Shown one piece after another: positions 38,444 to 47,533 of a DNA stretch of 64,000 bases (position 1 is the stretch's first letter; every line of letters begins with the position of its first letter). The notes beneath the pieces are model-generated. The model saw only the letters and a program-made list of their open reading frames with translations, did not search any database and was not told the DNA's origin. The translations under genes and the position numbers were made by a program. Location: positions 16,189 through 80,188 of the forward strand of contig PAQH01000126.1 in assembly GCA_002709225.1 (NCBI GenBank). The letters run 5' to 3'. This DNA comes from Planctomycetaceae bacterium. Its GTDB lineage: Bacteria; Planctomycetota; Planctomycetia; Pirellulales; Pirellulaceae.

Positions 38444-38601
38444 GCTGCCGGTGAACCCTTGTGCGTTGACTTGATCGGACAGCAGCTCCTCGGGGAATTG
38501 GCGTGGCGCGCACAATGCGATAGAGATAGGAGTCTGGGAGCGTCCGCTGGTTTCGTGGCGGCGGTTGGTGCGTGTCTCTTTTGTGTAAACAGGATGGCTC
38601 G

Positions 38602-39582
38602 ATGCGAATTGTGCTTTGCTACCCGGTGGAAGAAAAACACCGACAACAGATCGCGGCCGCGGCGCCGGAGGCTGAAATCTGTGACGCCGGCCAGCAGCGG
38701 ATCGCGGAAGAAATCTTACAGGCTGATGTTTTCATTGGTCACGCCAAAGTACCCGTTCCCTGGGACCAGGTGGTTGCCCAGGGGCGCCTCAAGTGGATCC
38801 AGTCTTCAGCGGCTGGAATGGACCATTGCCTGGTGCCCTCGGTAATCGATTCCGAGATCCCGGTGACCAGCGCTTCTGGACTATTTGCCGATCAGGTTGC
38901 CGAACAGGCATTGGCGTTGTTGCTTGGACTATTACGCAGTCTGCCGGTTTTTTTTCGGGCCCAGCAGCAGCGTGAGTTCATTCGCAGACCCACCGCGGAC
39001 TTACATGGCAAGACGATCGGGATTGTTGGTTTTGGTGGTAACGGGCGCCGAATCGCAGAAGTCTTGGCACCGTTTCGGACACGCATCCTGGCTACTGACC
39101 TGTTCCCCGTGGACCGGCCATCCTGGGTGGAGCATTTATGGCCTGCGGACCGACTAACGGCATTACTGGGCAGCAGCGACGCGGTGATTCTCTGTTTGCC
39201 CCTCAACGCGTCGACGAGTGGTTTGATCGATCGAGAGCACTTGGCCAGGATGCGCAGTAGCAGTCTGCTGATCAACGTGGCGCGAGGTCCGGTGATTGAG
39301 GAAAGCGCTCTAACGGAAGCCCTGCAAGCTGGCGTGTTGGCAGGTGCGGGACTCGATGTGACCGAGGTCGAGCCGTTACCTGAGGAAAGCGCGCTCTGGA
39401 ATTTGCCAAACGTCATCATTACGCCGCACGTGGGAGCCCAGTCCGCGCACCGGGTTGATACGACTACCGATTTTGCCTGTGAGAATCTCCGGCGTTTTCT
39501 GGAGGGTCGTCCACTGCGCAACCTGGTTGACAAGCGACTGGGGTTTCCGGTTCCCGTTGGCTGTGATGTGCCGGAGTGTTAG
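38602..39582 (+). CDS. D-2-hydroxyacid dehydrogenase (NAD-binding)
   Basis: 326 residues from ATG 38602, AGGA seven bases upstream. The fold is GyaR/SerA-like: a substrate domain, then NAD-binding GIVGFGGNGRRIAEVL (about 141-156) with an atypical GxGGxG spacing, NVARGPVIEESAL carrying the catalytic Arg region, and the C-terminal ITPHVGAQSAHR with catalytic His. The Glu of the triad lies in GLDVTEVEPLPE. Its substrate (glyoxylate, hydroxypyruvate or other) cannot be told. It follows the secreted hydrolase with a 158-base gap. Confidence 0.92.
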   Translation: MRIVLCYPVEEKHRQQIAAAAPEAEICDAGQQRIAEEILQADVFIGHAKVPVPWDQVVAQGRLKWIQSSAAGMDHCLVPSVIDSEIPVTSASGLFADQVAEQALALLLGLLRSLPVFFRAQQQREFIRRPTADLHGKTIGIVGFGGNGRRIAEVLAPFRTRILATDLFPVDRPSWVEHLWPADRLTALLGSSDAVILCLPLNASTSGLIDREHLARMRSSSLLINVARGPVIEESALTEALQAGVLAGAGLDVTEVEPLPEESALWNLPNVIITPHVGAQSAHRVDTTTDFACENLRRFLEGRPLRNLVDKRLGFPVPVGCDVPEC

Positions 39583-39917
39583 CGGATATTGGACCGGGGC
39601 TTCACGATGTTGCACACGACTTTCTGCATCGGCCGTGGATGTGGCCTGCTAACGGAACCTGATGAGGGGGCCTGTCGAACGGCGAGCGGGTTCTGGAGTG
39701 GTGGGCAGCTAAGGTTACGCTAATCACACTAGACTCGTGCTCGCCAGCACCGCTACACTAGGTGACCGCCGCTTTAGGTGGTCGGTGTCATGCGGGCTGC
39801 GAGACGAGTTGAGAGAGTGCGCAGGACAGTAGCTTTGACCGATGGACACGCTGCGTAACGCACGTCGAGAGGGACGTGCGCCGGGGCGTCCGCCCCGAGA
39901 CCTCTTTGTTATTTGCC
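39583..39917. other. Intergenic gap before the second kinase gene
   Basis: 335 bases with no supported gene. I see no terminator after the dehydrogenase stop and no strong ribosome site before 39918. Confidence 0.35.
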
Positions 39918-41042
39918 ATGCTGACGACGACGCGGACCAATCCCAACGCAACCGAGAATGCCGAAGGGGTTGCCGTAGACCGGCGACTGAACAAACTTGT
40001 TCCGCGTTTTGAGTCCATTGTCAATAGTCAACGTCTCAACTGGACCTGCTACCATCGATTCAATCGACGTCTGGGGTCGGGTGGGCAAGGAGTCGTATTT
40101 CTATCCGAACGCCGCGGCGCAGATCGCTTTGCATTGCCTGTGGCGTTGAAGATTTTCTCTCCCGAACGCTATGCGACAGCTGCCCTCTACCACGCCGCTA
40201 TGGAGCGGATGGCTCATGTGGCTTGCTGTGTGGCACGTATCCAGCAGGACAATTTATTAGACGTCCACAATTTTGTGGACCGTGATTCACTGCGCATCAT
40301 GGTGATGGAGTGGGTCGAGGGATATGACCTTTATCGCCTCCAGCTTCCCTGGATGCTGAGCTGTGTCGAGGGGCGTGTGAGCACCCGCCGCTGGGAATAT
40401 CTTAACCGTGTTGTTGTGACACGCGGTCCTGAACAGTCGCTGTTTCGGCCTGGGGTGGCGGTGGCGGTGGTCCGTGATTGTCTGGCAGCCCTCTCCGCCT
40501 TGCATTGCGAGGGTATTGTCCATGGGGACATCAAGCCGTCGAATATCATGCTCAAGTGCACGGGCGCCGCGAAGATTATTGACATCGGCTCCGCCTTTGA
40601 GCTGGACGACCCACCTGCCTGCCGCACGTGTACTCCCGCGTATGCCGCGCCGGAAGTCCTGGAAGGTGACGTACCCACACCGCTCAGCGATCTGGCGTCA
40701 CTCGGTTACGTGCTGATCGAGCTCCTGGGAGGGCGGCGGTTGTTCAAAGCAGCGCAGACACGCCAAGAACTGCTGGCGGCAAAACGTGAATTGCCCACAC
40801 GGCTCCATGAAATGGTTCCGCGTGAAGTGGCTGTCAACGAACTGTTGATGAAATTTTGTCGTGGCCTGATCGCGGCGGACCCCTACCGCCGGTTTCCCAG
40901 TGCGGAGGCTGCAGAGCTGGTGGAATCCGGCGCGGCGGATTTCCATCGACAGCTAATTCACGGAAATCTGGCCAGCGAGTACGACAGCGAGATTCGCAAG
41001 TGGCTGGAAGAATTGCGGGATCTGGACACACAATTGTGCTAG
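39918..41042 (+). CDS. Cytoplasmic Ser/Thr protein kinase-like protein (DIG instead of DFG)
   Basis: 374 residues from ATG 39918 (the frame is also open from 39876). Kinase elements: glycine loop GSGGQG (53-58), Lys78 in VALKIF, catalytic loop HGDIKPSN (202-209), metal motif DIG (222-224) in place of DFG, and AAPEV. A long insertion between the N- and C-lobes (about 135-180) and lack of any membrane segment mark it off from the kinase at 33345. The Gly-Asp catalytic loop is known in planctomycete kinases. It probably retains activity, as the Asp residues are intact. Confidence 0.85.
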   Translation: MLTTTRTNPNATENAEGVAVDRRLNKLVPRFESIVNSQRLNWTCYHRFNRRLGSGGQGVVFLSERRGADRFALPVALKIFSPERYATAALYHAAMERMAHVACCVARIQQDNLLDVHNFVDRDSLRIMVMEWVEGYDLYRLQLPWMLSCVEGRVSTRRWEYLNRVVVTRGPEQSLFRPGVAVAVVRDCLAALSALHCEGIVHGDIKPSNIMLKCTGAAKIIDIGSAFELDDPPACRTCTPAYAAPEVLEGDVPTPLSDLASLGYVLIELLGGRRLFKAAQTRQELLAAKRELPTRLHEMVPREVAVNELLMKFCRGLIAADPYRRFPSAEAAELVESGAADFHRQLIHGNLASEYDSEIRKWLEELRDLDTQLC

Positions 41043-41071
41043 CCCCGACGCTGTCGGGATCAGCGTCGGGG
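41043..41071 (+). terminator. GC-rich hairpin directly after the kinase stop
   Basis: An 11-bp perfect stem (41043-41053 with 41061-41071, seven-base loop) starts one base after the TAG. No T run follows, so it may act as a transcript end-stabilising hairpin or a weak terminator. Confidence 0.5.
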
Positions 41072-41123
41072 CGGGTAACCGGTTTTCGCTGAACCAGGCT
41101 TCGGTTAGACTCTCCATTTCGAC

Positions 41124-41212
<89 letters not shown>

Positions 41213-41241
41213 TCGATCGGAAAATGTACCTAGGTACACCG

Positions 41242-41272
41242 GGTCACACTCGCGGCGGGTGTGGCCTTTTTT
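41242..41272 (+). terminator. Rho-independent terminator inside the left end of the island
   Basis: An 11-bp stem (41242-41252 with 41256-41266, two G-T wobbles, loop CGG) runs directly into six T residues. It should end rightward transcripts from tRNA-Lys before they enter the island. Confidence 0.88.
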
Positions 41273-41999
41273 GTACCCAGAGGTCCGCTTTGCATCTATT
41301 CGGCGAACCCCGCGGCCTCACACCGGCCCACGATTGAAGAAGTGAGTCGGTAGCACTTGGCCGCCCGTGTTGGTCACGGGACCAGCTCTGCTGGGGTTGT
41401 GAGCGATGTGCGTTAGTCACGCCACAAGCGATGAGAACGTCGGTAAAATAACGCTTGCGAGAATAGGGAATCCCAACCCGACACGGCGAGGCACCCGACT
41501 CGTCTTCCCGTCTTTCTGCGACTCGGGACCCCACCGTCGGGATGACCCGATGCCTGATACTGCAGGTACTGCCAGGATGGGATCGTCGCGGTGAGCTCAG
41601 ATCACCCGGTCCGCCGGCGTTCTGGTTGCTGTCCCCCTGCGCGGTGTTCCACACCAACGTTCCACATTGCGCTGTGCCACAACGCAACGCCGTGCAAGCG
41701 GCCCACTGCTGGACTGCGGTGACAGCGGGTAACGTCAACAGCAGCGGCAGCGGGCCGCGCGCTGGATGGCCCTGTCGAGATTCCAATCGAATCGCACAAA
41801 CTGGTCTGGTGGGCGGCGCGCCGCCAGGTCCGGCGGAACGGCCCCGGAAAACGGTCGGACAACACGTAAACCGGCGTGGCCTGTTCGAAACACGTTGCAA
41901 CCTGCCGACAGCCCTGGTAGGGTGGTAACTATTGATAGGGTAGTCGTTTAGGTGGAATAGTGGCCGCCGCATTGTCCCCTCGGATCAGGAGCTCGGATC
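41273..41999. other. Island segment without a supported gene
   Basis: About 730 bases. An open frame on the minus strand (41244-41972, 242 codons) is Pro/Arg/Cys-rich with no motif and covers the terminator, so I do not call it. No integrase, relaxase or transposase residue pattern was seen. Confidence 0.4.
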
Positions 42000-43967
42000 G
42001 TGGACCCTGCGTTTCGACCGCTATTTTTCGGCTCTCTTGCAGCGGTGGTTCTGTTTCTATTGATCTACTGGCGCTGGGGAACGGCGCCCGCCGTGGTCAC
42101 GGCGCTCTCGGGCTTCGCGGTCATCTATTTGGCGCTGTCGCTGGTGGTGGTGCGATCGATGTCCGAACCGCCGATGGAGGTCAAAGCGTCTCGCGGCGAG
42201 CCGGTGTTTGTGGCCCGCAGACCGCGGCAGCAGCTGGGCGATGGCTATATCTCGTCGTCCGCCTGCCGGGAATGTCATCCGGAGAATCACGCCAGTTGGC
42301 ACGCCTCGTATCATCGGACGATGACACAGGTCGCGTCGACCCGCACGGCGCTGACTTCCTTTGATGGTGTCGAAGTGCGGGTCGGTGACCAGCAGGTTCA
42401 GCTCGAAGTCGAGGGGGACCAATTGTGGGCCACGATGGATGACCTCGACGCGCCACCAGCGGATCGGCCCAAACGTATACGGCGCCCGATCGCCCTGACA
42501 ACGGGTTCGCACCACATGCAGATTTACTGGTACGCCACGGGCCAGTCACGGGTGCTCGGGCAGTTGCCGATCGTCTATCTCACGGCCGATGATCAGTGGA
42601 TTCCCGCCGCGGCGACGCTTCTGCAAGCACCGGTTGCCGGCGGGTATTCCAACACCGGTCGCTGGAATCAGAGCTGTGTCTACTGCCATTCCACGCACGG
42701 ACGGACCGCGCCGACCGATACCGGCGAAGTCGACACGCAAGCGGCTGAATTTGGAATCTCCTGTGAAGCCTGTCACGGGCCCGCTGCGGACCACGTCGAT
42801 TTTCACCGCGGTCAGCCAACCCCCGGCCAGCTCGATCCGATCGTGCATCCGGCGAAGTTGTCAAATCAGTTGTCATCCCAGGTCTGTGGCGCCTGTCACA
42901 GCTTTACCGCGGCGTTGACGCTCGAGGAGTATCAGCACGATCTGTTGGAGGGGTACCGTTACCGTCCGGGTGACGACATCACCGAGACGCGTCTGGTGGA
43001 AGGCGTGAACGACGCGACGCGGGCCCATCTGGCCCGCTCGGGCGGCGACCACGAGATCTACTTCAGGTCGAGGTTTTGGAGCGACGGTATGGTGCGGACC
43101 GCGGGACGCGAATTCAACGGTTTGGTGGGGTCCCCCTGCTACACGGCGAAGTCCGGCGGAATGACCTGTTATTCGTGCCATAGCATGCACCACAGCAGTG
43201 ATGATTCCCGGACGGTAAAAGAGTGGGCCGACGATCAGCTCAAACCGGAGGCGTTGCACGACGGGGGGTGCACGCAGTGCCACTCCGCCGATAGCTACCA
43301 ATCCACCGGTCACACGCACCATCGGGCCGAGTCGAGTGGCAGCCGGTGTTACAACTGCCACATGCCGCATACCACCTACGGGCTGTTGAAGTCGGTTCGT
43401 AGTCATCAGATCGATCGCCCTTCGGTCTCCGCAGAGTTGGCCACCGGTCGCCCCAATGCATGTAATCTGTGCCATTTAAACCAGACGTTGGGATGGACCG
43501 CTGAGCATTTGACCCGCTGGTACGGCGCCCCTGAAGTGGAATTGTCGCTCGACCAGAAATCGGTCTCGGCGGTCGCGATGTGGTCTCTGACCGGGGACGC
43601 TGGACTGCGCGCGCTGGCGGCGATTGGGATGGGGTGGAAACCGGCGGTGGAAGCCAGTGGCGATGGGTGGATGGCTCCTCTGCTGGCGTCTCTGCTGGAA
43701 GATCCGTACGACGCGGTACGGTATTGTGCCGCCCGCAGCTTGCGACAGATCGAGGCCTACCAGGATCTGCGGTACGACCATGTCGGAACGCCGCTGCAGC
43801 GTGCTCGGGTTGCCAGTCAGGTGCTGGAGACCTGGAATCGGCAACCGCGGGCAGCGGGACTGCGGCAGCCGGCCACGCTGATCGACCCCGAGGGGAAATT
43901 GCGGCAGGACGTGTTCAGCAGACTCCGTCAAAAGCGAGACAATGCGGTGGTGAATTTGGCCGAGTAG
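42000..43967 (+). CDS. Membrane-anchored octaheme cytochrome c with HEAT-like tail
   Basis: 655 residues from GTG 42000, with AGGAG eight bases upstream. Two N-terminal TM segments (about 8-24 and 30-52) anchor a periplasmic domain with eight CXXCH heme sites: residues 89-93, 226-230, 255-259, 296-300, 390-394, 424-428, 450-454 and 488-492. Several His outside the motifs (HHMQ, HHSS, HTHHRA, MPH) could be distal ligands. The arrangement recalls cytochrome c554-type multiheme proteins. The last ~110 residues form HEAT-like helices (LLASLLEDPYDAVRYCAARS). It is a probable periplasmic electron carrier or reductase. It is the main cargo of the tRNA-Lys island. No cytochrome maturation genes are in the window. 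Confidence 0.92.
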   Translation: MDPAFRPLFFGSLAAVVLFLLIYWRWGTAPAVVTALSGFAVIYLALSLVVVRSMSEPPMEVKASRGEPVFVARRPRQQLGDGYISSSACRECHPENHASWHASYHRTMTQVASTRTALTSFDGVEVRVGDQQVQLEVEGDQLWATMDDLDAPPADRPKRIRRPIALTTGSHHMQIYWYATGQSRVLGQLPIVYLTADDQWIPAAATLLQAPVAGGYSNTGRWNQSCVYCHSTHGRTAPTDTGEVDTQAAEFGISCEACHGPAADHVDFHRGQPTPGQLDPIVHPAKLSNQLSSQVCGACHSFTAALTLEEYQHDLLEGYRYRPGDDITETRLVEGVNDATRAHLARSGGDHEIYFRSRFWSDGMVRTAGREFNGLVGSPCYTAKSGGMTCYSCHSMHHSSDDSRTVKEWADDQLKPEALHDGGCTQCHSADSYQSTGHTHHRAESSGSRCYNCHMPHTTYGLLKSVRSHQIDRPSVSAELATGRPNACNLCHLNQTLGWTAEHLTRWYGAPEVELSLDQKSVSAVAMWSLTGDAGLRALAAIGMGWKPAVEASGDGWMAPLLASLLEDPYDAVRYCAARSLRQIEAYQDLRYDHVGTPLQRARVASQVLETWNRQPRAAGLRQPATLIDPEGKLRQDVFSRLRQKRDNAVVNLAE

Positions 43968-44178
43968 CGACCGCACCCCAACTGGCTATCCGAAGCGCCC
44001 ATGCTCCGGACCCCATCCCGGCAAAGAGCGCAGTCAGGAAGAACTGCGATACAATGATGACAACAGCAACCTGCTGGGAAGTTTCGTTTTCCCGCGAAAC
44101 GGTGGAGAGCGTCACCAATAGCACCACCAGGTGAAACACAAACAGTCCCGGTAGGACGTAATATCGCAGTTTCTGCAT
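43915..44178 (-). CDS. Small membrane protein, probably 3'-truncated
   Basis: 87 residues from ATG 44178, with GAGAG six bases upstream. Two hydrophobic segments (about 7-27, LPGLFVFHLVVLLVTL; about 36-57, VAVVIIVSQFFLTALF) look real. The last ~20 residues lose hydrophobic character and are read antisense through the end of the cytochrome gene (overlap 43915-43967), so the original C-terminus may have been lost by a rearrangement. I do not recognise the family. Confidence 0.55.
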   Translation of the reverse strand: MQKLRYYVLPGLFVFHLVVLLVTLSTVSRENETSQQVAVVIIVSQFFLTALFAGMGSGAWALRIASWGAVATRPNSPPHCLAFDGVC

Positions 44179-44283
44179 TGTGGTCTCTCACAACGTTTGT
44201 TGGCGTATCCAGACGCCAACCATATAGAGGCTGCCGTGGCGGCGTGTGGCCGAGGGCCGGACCCGCACCGCCGGCAGGAGGTG

Positions 44284-44320
44284 AAAAACGCCAGGCCACA
44301 GTTGGCCAAACTGTGGCCTG
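44284..44320 (-). terminator. Leftward terminator at the right end of the island
   Basis: A 12-bp perfect stem (44292-44303 with 44309-44320) with a five-base loop. On the minus strand it is followed, three bases on, by five T residues (44288-44284). It should stop leftward transcripts entering from the right flank. The three-base spacer makes it weaker than the left one. Confidence 0.6.
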
Positions 44321-44423
44321 AAATCGACTCGCACTGGCAGAGCAGGGCATGGGAAAACTGCCGCCGAACACGTATAACGCAATGAGAACGGTTACCGAAG
44401 GCAAACCGAAACGTACCCTGGTC

Positions 44424-44481
44424 CTTTTAATCCGTAGGTCCAGGGTTCAAGTCCCTGCACCCTCACTCGACTTACGACGAT
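44424..44481 (+). repeat. Right 58-bp direct repeat: displaced 3' half of tRNA-Lys (attR-like)
   Basis: Identical to 41155-41212. It lacks the acceptor 5' strand, D arm and 5' anticodon stem, so it cannot form a tRNA. Confidence 0.95.
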
Positions 44482-45173
44482 GTGTGCCCCAGAGCGTGAC
44501 CCGGAGTTGGGGCTTTCTGGGCTCATGTCGGAGTATCTCGCGGTTCTGCCCCCGCTTCTCATGGGTGGTTTCGGTCGTGTAGCGCCGCTGGCTGGGCCGC
44601 GAATCACTATCTCCAGCTCCACCTCGTGAACTGAGAGGGCGGGCGCTGGAATAACGGCGGCACCTGGCCAACATACGTCTGCGGTGATGTCCATGGATAA
44701 ACCGGGGGTTGCCCAAGTTGTCGAGGGTAAGTTGGTGAAGTGGCATTCCTTGGATGAGGTACGCCTGTTGCGCGAGTACGTGCGTCGGAATGCCCCGCGC
44801 ATCCGTAACACGCGATTGTGACATCGTTCAGCGGGTGAACTACTCGCTGGGACAATTTGCCGCGTGTTATTGAAGCGATGCGAAACGTAGTGACTGAGAG
44901 AGATGGCATGTGGGGGGGGGGCGCGGCGGCTGGTACCCGATTGGTGGTGCTCTTCTGGCTCCGAGGCCTACGAGCGGTGGTCCGTACCAGCAACGCCAGC
45001 AGCAGGATAGTGTTGGAAAGAGGGGCCGCTGAGCCAATTTCCTGTCCTTACTGTGTGGGCGCGTCGGGCAGTCTCTGACCTGGCCGACCCAGAATTTCCC
45101 CTGGACACGGTTCCCCGATTTCGGCTACGCTCTTCCCCGCCTGACATTCCCTGCGATTCGAGGACGTTTCATC
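44482..45173. other. Sparse region right of the island
   Basis: Almost 700 bases that hold only one doubtful small frame (44687-44821) and a run of ten G residues (about 44912-44921). No tRNA, repeat or further gene was seen. Confidence 0.4.
44687..44821 (+). CDS. Possible small basic protein or gene remnant
   Basis: 44 residues from ATG 44687 to TGA 44821; the frame is open back to 44630. The second half (VKWHSLDEVRLLREYVRRN) has the look of a real amphipathic helix with natural codon use, but the ribosome site is poor and no family is recognised. It could be the tail of a decayed gene beside the insertion. Confidence 0.25.
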   Translation: MSMDKPGVAQVVEGKLVKWHSLDEVRLLREYVRRNAPRIRNTRL

Positions 45174-45935
45174 ATGCGCACGCTTGTGACCATGTCCTGC
45201 CTGCTGGGCCTGCTGGTGACCAGTTCCCAGGCGGCTGATTTTCACGTCGATACCGATATTTACGTGGGTCAGGGTAAAAGCCCTGTGGCCAAGACGCTGA
45301 CGGTCTTCCTTGATGGGAAAGTTTATGACTTTCTACTGACAGGTCCGCAGGAGATTACGATCTTTGAACCGGCCGGTGGGGCGATTCACTTGATCGACCC
45401 ACGCCGTAAGGTGCGGGCGACGTTGACGACCAAGCAGCTACAAGATTTGCTGGCGCGGGTCAAAGTGGAGGCGATTCAAGCCAACAAGCTGGCGGTTGTG
45501 AAGCCGGAGGTCAAATTTGAATTCGACGACAAAGAGAAGGCGGTACGTCTGCTGACCGAGCGGATCCGCTATCATGTGAAAGGGAAGGAACCGCGTTTTC
45601 CAGAGGCGGTAGCACAGTACCGGGAATTTGCCGATTGGATTGCTCGTTTGAATGCCATCCGGGATGGATTTCCACCGTTCATCCGCACCGAACTCAACCG
45701 CCAACTGGCCGAACGCGGGTGGTTGCCTCAAGAGGTCGAACGCGTAGCGGAAGGCCGTCGTTCCAGTGGCAGGACACGAATCCGTTCACACCACATACCC
45801 TACTGGACACTAACGAAACAAAACCGCAAACGGGTGACGCGCGCCAACGCACAACTGGTGGAGTTTGAGCTGGTCACGCTGGCGAATTATGTGCGGGCGC
45901 GAAAAGTTGCGGCTCGACCGCAGCAGACACGCTAG
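45174..45935 (+). CDS. Secreted protein of unknown function
   Basis: 253 residues from ATG 45174, with GAGGA ten bases upstream and a signal peptide cleaved near SQA-ADF (about 21). The mature part starts with a beta-rich segment (FHVDTDIYVGQGKSPVAK, TLTVFLDGKVYDF) followed by a helical, Lys/Arg/Glu-rich region with EKAVRLLTERIRYHVKG and EFADWIARLNAIRDGFPP. It ends in a basic tail. I recognise the pattern from planctomycete genomes but know no function. Confidence 0.75.
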   Translation: MRTLVTMSCLLGLLVTSSQAADFHVDTDIYVGQGKSPVAKTLTVFLDGKVYDFLLTGPQEITIFEPAGGAIHLIDPRRKVRATLTTKQLQDLLARVKVEAIQANKLAVVKPEVKFEFDDKEKAVRLLTERIRYHVKGKEPRFPEAVAQYREFADWIARLNAIRDGFPPFIRTELNRQLAERGWLPQEVERVAEGRRSSGRTRIRSHHIPYWTLTKQNRKRVTRANAQLVEFELVTLANYVRARKVAARPQQTR

Positions 45936-46163
45936 TTGGGTCCGCGATCAACAGCCGGTGGATCGTTTTCCCGCGGGGCGCTCTGTAGCGGGATCCCCGG
46001 TGCTTCTTCGAGTCCCCGCCAGCGGGCGTGGCGACCGTTTTCCTGTCATTGTGCGAGGTTGCTGGTGCGCTGCTGGGGCAACCGTTAGGATGGTGGGCGG
46101 GTGATGGTACCGGTTTGCCATCCGCGAGGGGCAGAGGTTTCTCCAGTTGCGAGGAGGTGGGGT

Positions 46164-47189
46164 ATGTTGGTGATGCGCGTTGTGGTGGCCGCGATGGTGT
46201 TGGTGTCGGGAGTCGCTGCGCGGGCAGCGGACTTCGCGGTCGTCAAGCAGGAGGATCGTGGTGTCAAGGTGACGCTGGCGGGAGAAACCTTTACCGAGTA
46301 CCTGGTGAAATCAGGCCATAAACCGGTTCTCTATCCTCTGATTGGTCCCGGCGGCGAAGAACTGACCCGCCGATACCCTTTGCAAGAGGCGATAGAGACG
46401 GAACGTTCGGACCACATTCACCATCGCTCTTTTTGGTTCACGCACGGCGATGTCAACGGGATTGATTTCTGGGGTGAGAGTGAAAAGAGTGGTCACATTC
46501 TGCATCGTGAATTTCTCCAAGTGCGTGGGGGCGAGACCGCTGTGATTTCCACTCGCAATGACTGGGTGGATCCAGCCGGAGAGACGCATTGCTCCGATGT
46601 GCGCACGTTGACGTTTGGCGCGGAGCAAGAACGTCGCTGGATTGATTTTGACATTACGATTACAGCGGCCCGTGAGGTGAAATTTGGTGACACCAAAGAA
46701 GGCAGCTTTGGTGTCCGGTTGGCCGGCACTATGAAAGTGGACGCCAAGCTCGGTGGCAAAATCCTTAATAGTGAGGGGCAAACAGACAAAGGGGCCTGGG
46801 GCAAGGCTGCCAAATGGGTTGATTACGTTGGGCCGGTTGCTGGGAAAACGGTCGGTGTGGCGATTCTCAACCACCCGAGTAGCTTTCGCTATCCCACCCA
46901 CTGGCATGTACGGACGTATGGCCTGTTTGCGGCCAACCCTTTTGGTTTGCACCATTTTTATGGTGACAACAGCATTGATGCCGGGCACACCATGCAAAAG
47001 GGGGAGTCTTTCTCGCTGCATTATCGAGTGCTACTCCATCAGGGGGACACAGCGGCAGGAGAAGTAGCTGAGGCGTTTGGCGAATACGCCCAGACAAATC
47101 GGAAGGTGGCTATGGACAGAGACCAGCCAGGGCGTGCGCGGCCGCTGCGCGGGTTGGTACGTCGCCTGCTGGGGCGACTTGGTCAATAG
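46164..47189 (+). CDS. Secreted PmoA/DUF6807-family protein
   Basis: 341 residues from ATG 46164 (GAGGAGG upstream), signal peptide about 1-23. Family blocks: KPVLYPLIGPGGEELTRRYP, SDHIHHRSFWFTHGDVNGIDFW, IDFDITITAAREVKFGDTKEG, VAILNHPSSFRYPTHWHVR, NPFGLHHF and a final HYRVLLHQGD. This family is common in planctomycetes and Bacteroidetes and is often annotated PmoA, though it is not the methane monooxygenase subunit. The His-rich motifs suggest sugar or metal binding. The basic, Arg-rich last ~25 residues are unusual for an exported protein. Confidence 0.88.
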   Translation: MLVMRVVVAAMVLVSGVAARAADFAVVKQEDRGVKVTLAGETFTEYLVKSGHKPVLYPLIGPGGEELTRRYPLQEAIETERSDHIHHRSFWFTHGDVNGIDFWGESEKSGHILHREFLQVRGGETAVISTRNDWVDPAGETHCSDVRTLTFGAEQERRWIDFDITITAAREVKFGDTKEGSFGVRLAGTMKVDAKLGGKILNSEGQTDKGAWGKAAKWVDYVGPVAGKTVGVAILNHPSSFRYPTHWHVRTYGLFAANPFGLHHFYGDNSIDAGHTMQKGESFSLHYRVLLHQGDTAAGEVAEAFGEYAQTNRKVAMDRDQPGRARPLRGLVRRLLGRLGQ

Positions 47190-47533
47190 CCAGGCACCGA
47201 TTCGCGTCGCAGAGTCGGCACGTAGTGCATGTTGGTCCCTCGCGCGGCGGGTGTTTTCCCTGTTCTTGCGCGGCGGCACCGCCAGTTAAGCGCTGGGCTG
47301 GCCTGGCCGCAGGCCAGTTTAATCTGGCAAAAACGGCTAGTAGCAATACGGCCGTTTGTGCCTCTCGGGCCGCAGCCGGGCCGGTGTTGTCCCAGGCTAT
47401 TTATTGTTTCTATATTAACTGGTCCAGCCAAAGTACCGATAGTCTACTTTGTCCTTGTTTTGTTTGTAGTGTCTTGCCCTTCTGTTTATGGTCTGGACGG
47501 GCGGGAAATTGCTTTCGGGAGGTTGTTTATATT
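47190..47533. other. Intergenic gap with a candidate terminator
   Basis: 344 bases. A 7-bp hairpin (47298-47304 with 47311-47317) followed by TTTAAT may terminate the PmoA gene. The right part (about 47395-47530) is notably AT-rich for this genome and is a likely promoter region, but I cannot define boxes. Confidence 0.45.

Noticed and set aside
41244..41972. 242-codon minus-strand frame inside the island, considered as an integrase or cargo gene
   Set aside because: No recombinase residues (R...HxxR...Y), Pro/Arg/Cys-rich composition, and it runs into the terminator stem at the left end.
44424..44481. Second tRNA-Lys gene
   Set aside because: Only the 3' half is present; no acceptor 5' strand or D arm precedes it.
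44912..44921. Ten-G run as a phase-variable switch
   Set aside because: It is intergenic with no gene or clear promoter next to it, so no consequence can be argued.
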